64,000 nucleotides of DNA. Origin: Mucor racemosus. Lineage: Eukaryota > Mucoromycota > Mucoromycetes > Mucorales > Mucoraceae. The stretch is from assembly GCA_027405735.1 (NCBI GenBank), contig JAPEHQ010000008.1, positions 496,001 to 560,000 on the forward strand. The letters run 5' to 3'. A model generated the notes under the pieces. That model was not told where the DNA came from and did not search any database. It saw only the letters and a program-made list of their open reading frames with translations. The position numbers and the translations under genes are program-made. Shown here one piece after another: positions 60,451-64,000 of the stretch (positions are counted from its first letter, which is position 1; the number at the start of each line of letters is the position of its first letter).

Positions 60451-63400
60451 CTATTTGTTGATATACCAAGAATATCCTGGATTTGGATCAGGGGCAATAA
60501 CTGCCAATGGATGCACAAGACAATCAATGGCATGTAGCAGAGCTAAAAGAGCCGACCAAAATGGAGGAGGACCAGCAGACGCTTTCTCCGGTAAGAGATT
60601 CAGAGCATGATCAATTTTGTGAACACCAAGAGGAGCAACAGGCAGAGTATCCAACAGGGCACCATCCAGAGCACGACAGGAGAGGAAGTGATCCCGAGAA
60701 ATATAGACCCCAAAGGGCGATCTACATGGGCATTCTTCCCTCATATTTGTGTACCGACCAAGACGCCAACGAACTAGACGACTACGAGCAGAACGACCAA
60801 TAGGCAAATACAGAATAGGGTCAGGACGAGAGACAGACGGGCGACAGTTACGCAGGAGAGTTTGTGTACCATTAGTAACAGCAGCAACTAGTTGACGGTC
60901 CACCTGGTCTTGCCAAAAGTCGTTAAAAAAATTGACTAACCCGGCAGTGCTAGGAACAGGATCAGGTAGTGATAGATACATGCTGTTTTCACAGATGTAT
61001 TTATCCAATCTGGTATAGTGGAGACTATCACGGAGCAGTACCAAAAGACTATCCTCGGGTAGAGTATCAGCACGGAGAGCATATCTGGTAGCCAAGATAT
61101 TGTAGCGATGTTTCATGGACGGAATGCAGGTAATGTGTTTGGCAACATTAAACCACGAACTGCCCACAAACATGCCAACGAGCCTATTTTGTAGAGTATC
61201 AAGAGCCTTAAAATCCTGAAAGGAGAGATGGGAGATAGCTAGCCCATATTCAATTTTGGGACGAATAAAGGACTTGTAGAGGCGAGAGCAAAGCAATAGA
61301 GAAAACCCAGTACGGTTAACACCAACGGAGTTGAGCAAGGCCATAGTTTTGACAGCACCAGAGGACCGAAGAGACAGAATACCGGGAGCATACAGACCTT
61401 TACGACGAAAGGGCATACCCAGATAAACAAACTCCTCCACAATAGGGAGGGGTTCGTCATACAGGGTTAACTGGTCACCAGATGAAGCAGCAGGGGCAAT
61501 TAAGACAGCACACTTAGACGGGTTCCACCGATAGCCAAGAGCAACAGAGTGGTCAGAAGCCAAATCAAGCATATGTTGGACGTCAGTTTTGGACCCGAAA
61601 ATAGCAACATCGTCGGCGAAAAGCAAACTATTAATAGCAATAGAATTATAGGCTCCAGGAGGAGACACCATAGTAGCACCAGTAGCAACAGACCGCAGCA
61701 GACCCGGTAAGGAGTTGATATATAACAAATACAAGTGGGGGCTAAGCACTGAACCTTGTAGGACACCGGTAGCAGGAGAGAAAGCAGCAGAGTTGTGATT
61801 AGCAATCAGTACCGACACAGACACACTGTCAAACATATTAATCAACAGGCTCAGAACAGGTCTAGGAAGAGAAGAACCAGTCAAGGCTTGCCAGATAACC
61901 CTACGATCCACCGTATCATATGCCGACTTGATATCCAGGAAAGCAACAACAGGGTACCGTCTATGAGTCAGAAAATAATCATGCATCAAGTCATGCAAGC
62001 AGAGGGCTTGATCCAGAGGACTACGTTGAGGTCTAAAACCACCTTGAGCAACATCAAGAGCAGGAGAGTGCAGATCAAGCTCTGGCATTAGAGAAAACTC
62101 AAAGAGTTTACGCATTACCGAAGTCAGTGAAATTGGGCGGTAGTTACCAGGATCAGTAGCATCCCCTTTTTTGAATATAGGGAAGACCTGGGCTTGGCGC
62201 CAGAGATCAGGAGTGTAACCCCATTGATAGCACAAGGTAAACAACAAAGACAGTAGAGGAGCAAGTTCAGTAACCAAGGGCTTAAGCATTTCGGCCTTTA
62301 AGTGGTCCGGACCGGGAGCTTTATTAGTTGGAAGACGCTTAATGTGAGATACAAGAGTATCAGCATCAAAAAGTGACAGAGCCTCAGGTACCGAAAAGGG
62401 CAGATCAGAGTCAAAAGCACAAGGAGGGGGAGGCCGAGTAGCAGTTGCAAGTAGAGAACCGTCATAAACGGAAGCCAAATGAGCACCCATAACATTAACA
62501 GAAGCAGAAGGACCATCAGGATGACTGTAAGTAGAGGAGGATTCTTTGTTACGCTTAATACGCTTGATAGCAGCAGTAGCTTTTGAGAAATCACTCTCCA
62601 GTGTTGTACAGAACTTTTTCCAAGACCTTCGCTTTGCAGCTTGCACCAGTGACCGAAACCGACGATGTGCCTCTTTATAGTGAAGCCAACAACTCACTTT
62701 GTCAATCCCAAAGGAATGACGCCACTTGCTGTATAGACGATCCCGCGAACGAGCAGCATCCTCAATTTCAGGAGTCCAGAACTTCTTCCAATGGCCAGGA
62801 CGACCAGTCTTGATACCAACAGAGCCATCCAGAGCTTCATACAAACATTGATTCAGAGAATCGTTGAGTGCATCAATATCTGGACGAGTTTCAGGAGGAG
62901 CAGACACCAAACCAGAGAGAGTAACCACCAGAGGAGCAACCGAAGATCGAAAGAGGCATCGGTACAAACCCAAGGGCTTGTCCTTACCCAGTTTCGAGAG
63001 CTTCCATAACCGTCTTGGAGCCAAAGCAGAACCAGCAGACACCGCCAAATCACCAGAAGGAGGAACATACCCAAATGTAAGGACCATCAGCCGATGATCG
63101 GAACCCAAAGAGAGATCAGACTCAACCACCAGTTGAGGATTTACCAAAGCAGCTGCACCAATATTGGTAAGAAACAGATCAATAATACTACTCTGCTCTT
63201 TTTGATTCCGAAACGTCAAAAAAGTTTTTACACCATGAGCCAGAGTAGCATTAAGCACCGACAAACCAGATTCCTCAATCCAGGGAGCAAGAGCAACACC
63301 ACGGGAGTTACGAATAGCATCTCCAGTAAGAGAACCAAACCGAGCGTTGAAATCACCACATAAAATAGTATCCCTATGCAGAGGCAATGAATTAAGGACC

Positions 63401-63804
63401 GAGAGCACCTTATCAGTAGATAAGGGTGGAGGAAAGTAAATACAATGTACCGTTAGGGCGCCAACCCTAAGGGACAAAGTGTGAGGGTTATAGGACGGAA
63501 GTTGAGAGACAGAAAAAGGACAGGAAGGAGACACAAAAGCAGAGACACCACCAGAACCACGGTTAAAAGCACCCGGTACTTTCGTACCATATAGGTGAAA
63601 TTGAGACCAGTTGGTGGGAAAAGATCCAGTGGTAAGCCAGGTTTCAGTAACAAAGAGAACATGAGTACCCAAGACATGAGATAGGACATCATGAACTACA
63701 GAGGTACGGAGACCATTGGCATTCCATAGAGAGAGAGAAATATTTACAGTATGAGAAGAATTATGTACAGAACTGGGGAATAAAGTGTCAGCCAGGGCCG
63801 ACAT
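60451..63804 (-). CDS. LINE ORF2: AP endonuclease plus reverse transcriptase
   Basis: Intact 1,117-aa frame with no stop. The start ATG at 63804 is chosen because it lies one base after the ORF1 stop. The N-terminal AP-like endonuclease (about 20-245) has N28 in WNANGL, E54 in TETWL, the CGDFNAR block with D151, and SDH at 235-237. The reverse transcriptase (about 495-760) has APGPDHLKAE, PIFKKGD, NYRPISLTS, FLDIKSAYDTVD with D624, and the FADD catalytic box at 729-732. A C-terminal CxC-x11-H-x3-C finger lies at about 1025-1043 (CPCRSPFGVYISRDHFLSC). The endonuclease nicks target DNA and the reverse transcriptase copies the RNA there. No RNase H domain was recognised. Confidence 0.93.
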   Translation of the reverse strand: MSALADTLFPSSVHNSSHTVNISLSLWNANGLRTSVVHDVLSHVLGTHVLFVTETWLTTGSFPTNWSQFHLYGTKVPGAFNRGSGGVSAFVSPSCPFSVSQLPSYNPHTLSLRVGALTVHCIYFPPPLSTDKVLSVLNSLPLHRDTILCGDFNARFGSLTGDAIRNSRGVALAPWIEESGLSVLNATLAHGVKTFLTFRNQKEQSSIIDLFLTNIGAAALVNPQLVVESDLSLGSDHRLMVLTFGYVPPSGDLAVSAGSALAPRRLWKLSKLGKDKPLGLYRCLFRSSVAPLVVTLSGLVSAPPETRPDIDALNDSLNQCLYEALDGSVGIKTGRPGHWKKFWTPEIEDAARSRDRLYSKWRHSFGIDKVSCWLHYKEAHRRFRSLVQAAKRRSWKKFCTTLESDFSKATAAIKRIKRNKESSSTYSHPDGPSASVNVMGAHLASVYDGSLLATATRPPPPCAFDSDLPFSVPEALSLFDADTLVSHIKRLPTNKAPGPDHLKAEMLKPLVTELAPLLSLLFTLCYQWGYTPDLWRQAQVFPIFKKGDATDPGNYRPISLTSVMRKLFEFSLMPELDLHSPALDVAQGGFRPQRSPLDQALCLHDLMHDYFLTHRRYPVVAFLDIKSAYDTVDRRVIWQALTGSSLPRPVLSLLINMFDSVSVSVLIANHNSAAFSPATGVLQGSVLSPHLYLLYINSLPGLLRSVATGATMVSPPGAYNSIAINSLLFADDVAIFGSKTDVQHMLDLASDHSVALGYRWNPSKCAVLIAPAASSGDQLTLYDEPLPIVEEFVYLGMPFRRKGLYAPGILSLRSSGAVKTMALLNSVGVNRTGFSLLLCSRLYKSFIRPKIEYGLAISHLSFQDFKALDTLQNRLVGMFVGSSWFNVAKHITCIPSMKHRYNILATRYALRADTLPEDSLLVLLRDSLHYTRLDKYICENSMYLSLPDPVPSTAGLVNFFNDFWQDQVDRQLVAAVTNGTQTLLRNCRPSVSRPDPILYLPIGRSARSRLVRWRLGRYTNMREECPCRSPFGVYISRDHFLSCRALDGALLDTLPVAPLGVHKIDHALNLLPEKASAGPPPFWSALLALLHAIDCLVHPLAVIAPDPNPGYSWYINK

Positions 63805-63805
63805 T

Positions 63806-64000
63806 TTATTCGTCCATTGCAGAGTCAGAGTTTCCAGAACCACCACCAGTAGAAGTAGCAATTCTACGCTTGGACAAGAAAGCAGCCTTTTTGGGTTCAG
63901 CTTTGGCAAGACGTTCCATAGCATCAGCAACTGATTCAGCAAGGACTTCAGAATTTATCCAGCCGAGGCTTTCAAAATACTTACCGACCGAGCTTACATT
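63806..64000 (-). CDS. LINE ORF1, C-terminal part (cut by window end)
   Basis: 64 codons are open to the window edge, reading NVSSVGKYFESLGWINSE, then basic KAEPKKAAFLSKRRIATS, ending GNSDSAMDE and TAA at 63808-63806. The stop is followed by one base and then the ORF2 ATG, so translation of ORF2 probably depends on reinitiation. The basic patch fits the nucleic-acid-binding tail expected of ORF1 proteins. No zinc knuckle is seen in this part. Confidence 0.7.
   Translation of the reverse strand, partial: NVSSVGKYFESLGWINSEVLAESVADAMERLAKAEPKKAAFLSKRRIATSTGGGSGNSDSAMDE

Larger units (their letters stand above)
60165..64000 (-). mobile_element. APE-type non-LTR retrotransposon (LINE), 5' end outside window
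   Basis: The minus-strand element has the ORF1 C-terminus (63806-64000), ORF2 (60451-63804) and a ~285-bp 3' UTR running to the tRNA-like junction. The 3' end is AT-rich (AATAAATTTATA-type sequence on the plus strand), without a long poly(A). The coding part is visibly richer in G+C than the surrounding genome, pointing to a different origin or different codon selection. It appears intact, so recent activity is possible. Confidence 0.85.

Noticed and set aside
60507..63363. Many plus-strand open frames of 70-100 codons inside the LINE
   Set aside because: They lie antisense to the intact 1,117-codon ORF2, have no recognisable product and are explained by its base composition.

Overview
This is a eukaryotic, strongly AT-rich window. 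Genes are compact and carry short GT-AG introns of about 45-75 bp. The intergenic DNA is dominated by decayed transposable elements. Gene content suggests an early-diverging filamentous fungus, most likely Mucoromycota/Mucorales: an RPD3-class histone deacetylase with a long tail, a Ran1/Pat1-like kinase, an HPS1-like longin protein, an M13 metalloprotease, mL50 and SNRNP40. The lineage call is inference; no rRNA or mitochondrial marker is present.

Layout. 0.9-1.8 kb: FAR-17a/AIG1-like membrane hydrolase (+), followed by a (TAAAA)15 microsatellite. 2.4-3.5 kb: first arm of a ~1 kb inverted repeat whose partner is at 19.2-20.2 kb. 5.2-9.5 kb: histone deacetylase and Ser/Thr kinase (both +). 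11.5-14.3 kb: PH-domain protein and SNRNP40 WD40 protein (both -). 14.3-34.5 kb: a 20-kb gene desert with nested repeats. It holds CACTA-like elements carrying a fragment that resembles a dynein intermediate-chain gene, three solo LTRs with target-site duplications, and a ~1.8-kb 21-bp-periodic array next to 90-bp tandem repeats. 34.6-45.3 kb: a second gene cluster with mL50 (+), HPS1-like (-), a bHLH-zipper factor (-) and an M13 metalloprotease (-). 45.3-60.1 kb: more repeats, including a 5.06-kb CACTA-like element with perfect 10-bp terminal inverted repeats and a Tc1-type transposase with three in-frame stops. 60.15-64 kb: an APE-type LINE (-) with ORF1 C-terminus and full ORF2. Its 3' end abuts a truncated tRNA-Ala-like 5' half.

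The genes are ordinary housekeeping or regulatory genes with no shared pathway. The most unusual material is in the repeats: host-gene capture by the CACTA-like family, a LINE apparently sitting inside a tRNA gene, the 21-bp periodic array, and two 3' splice sites preceded by pure poly(A) runs. Exon structures were built by eye from reading frame and splice motifs, without transcript or homology searches.
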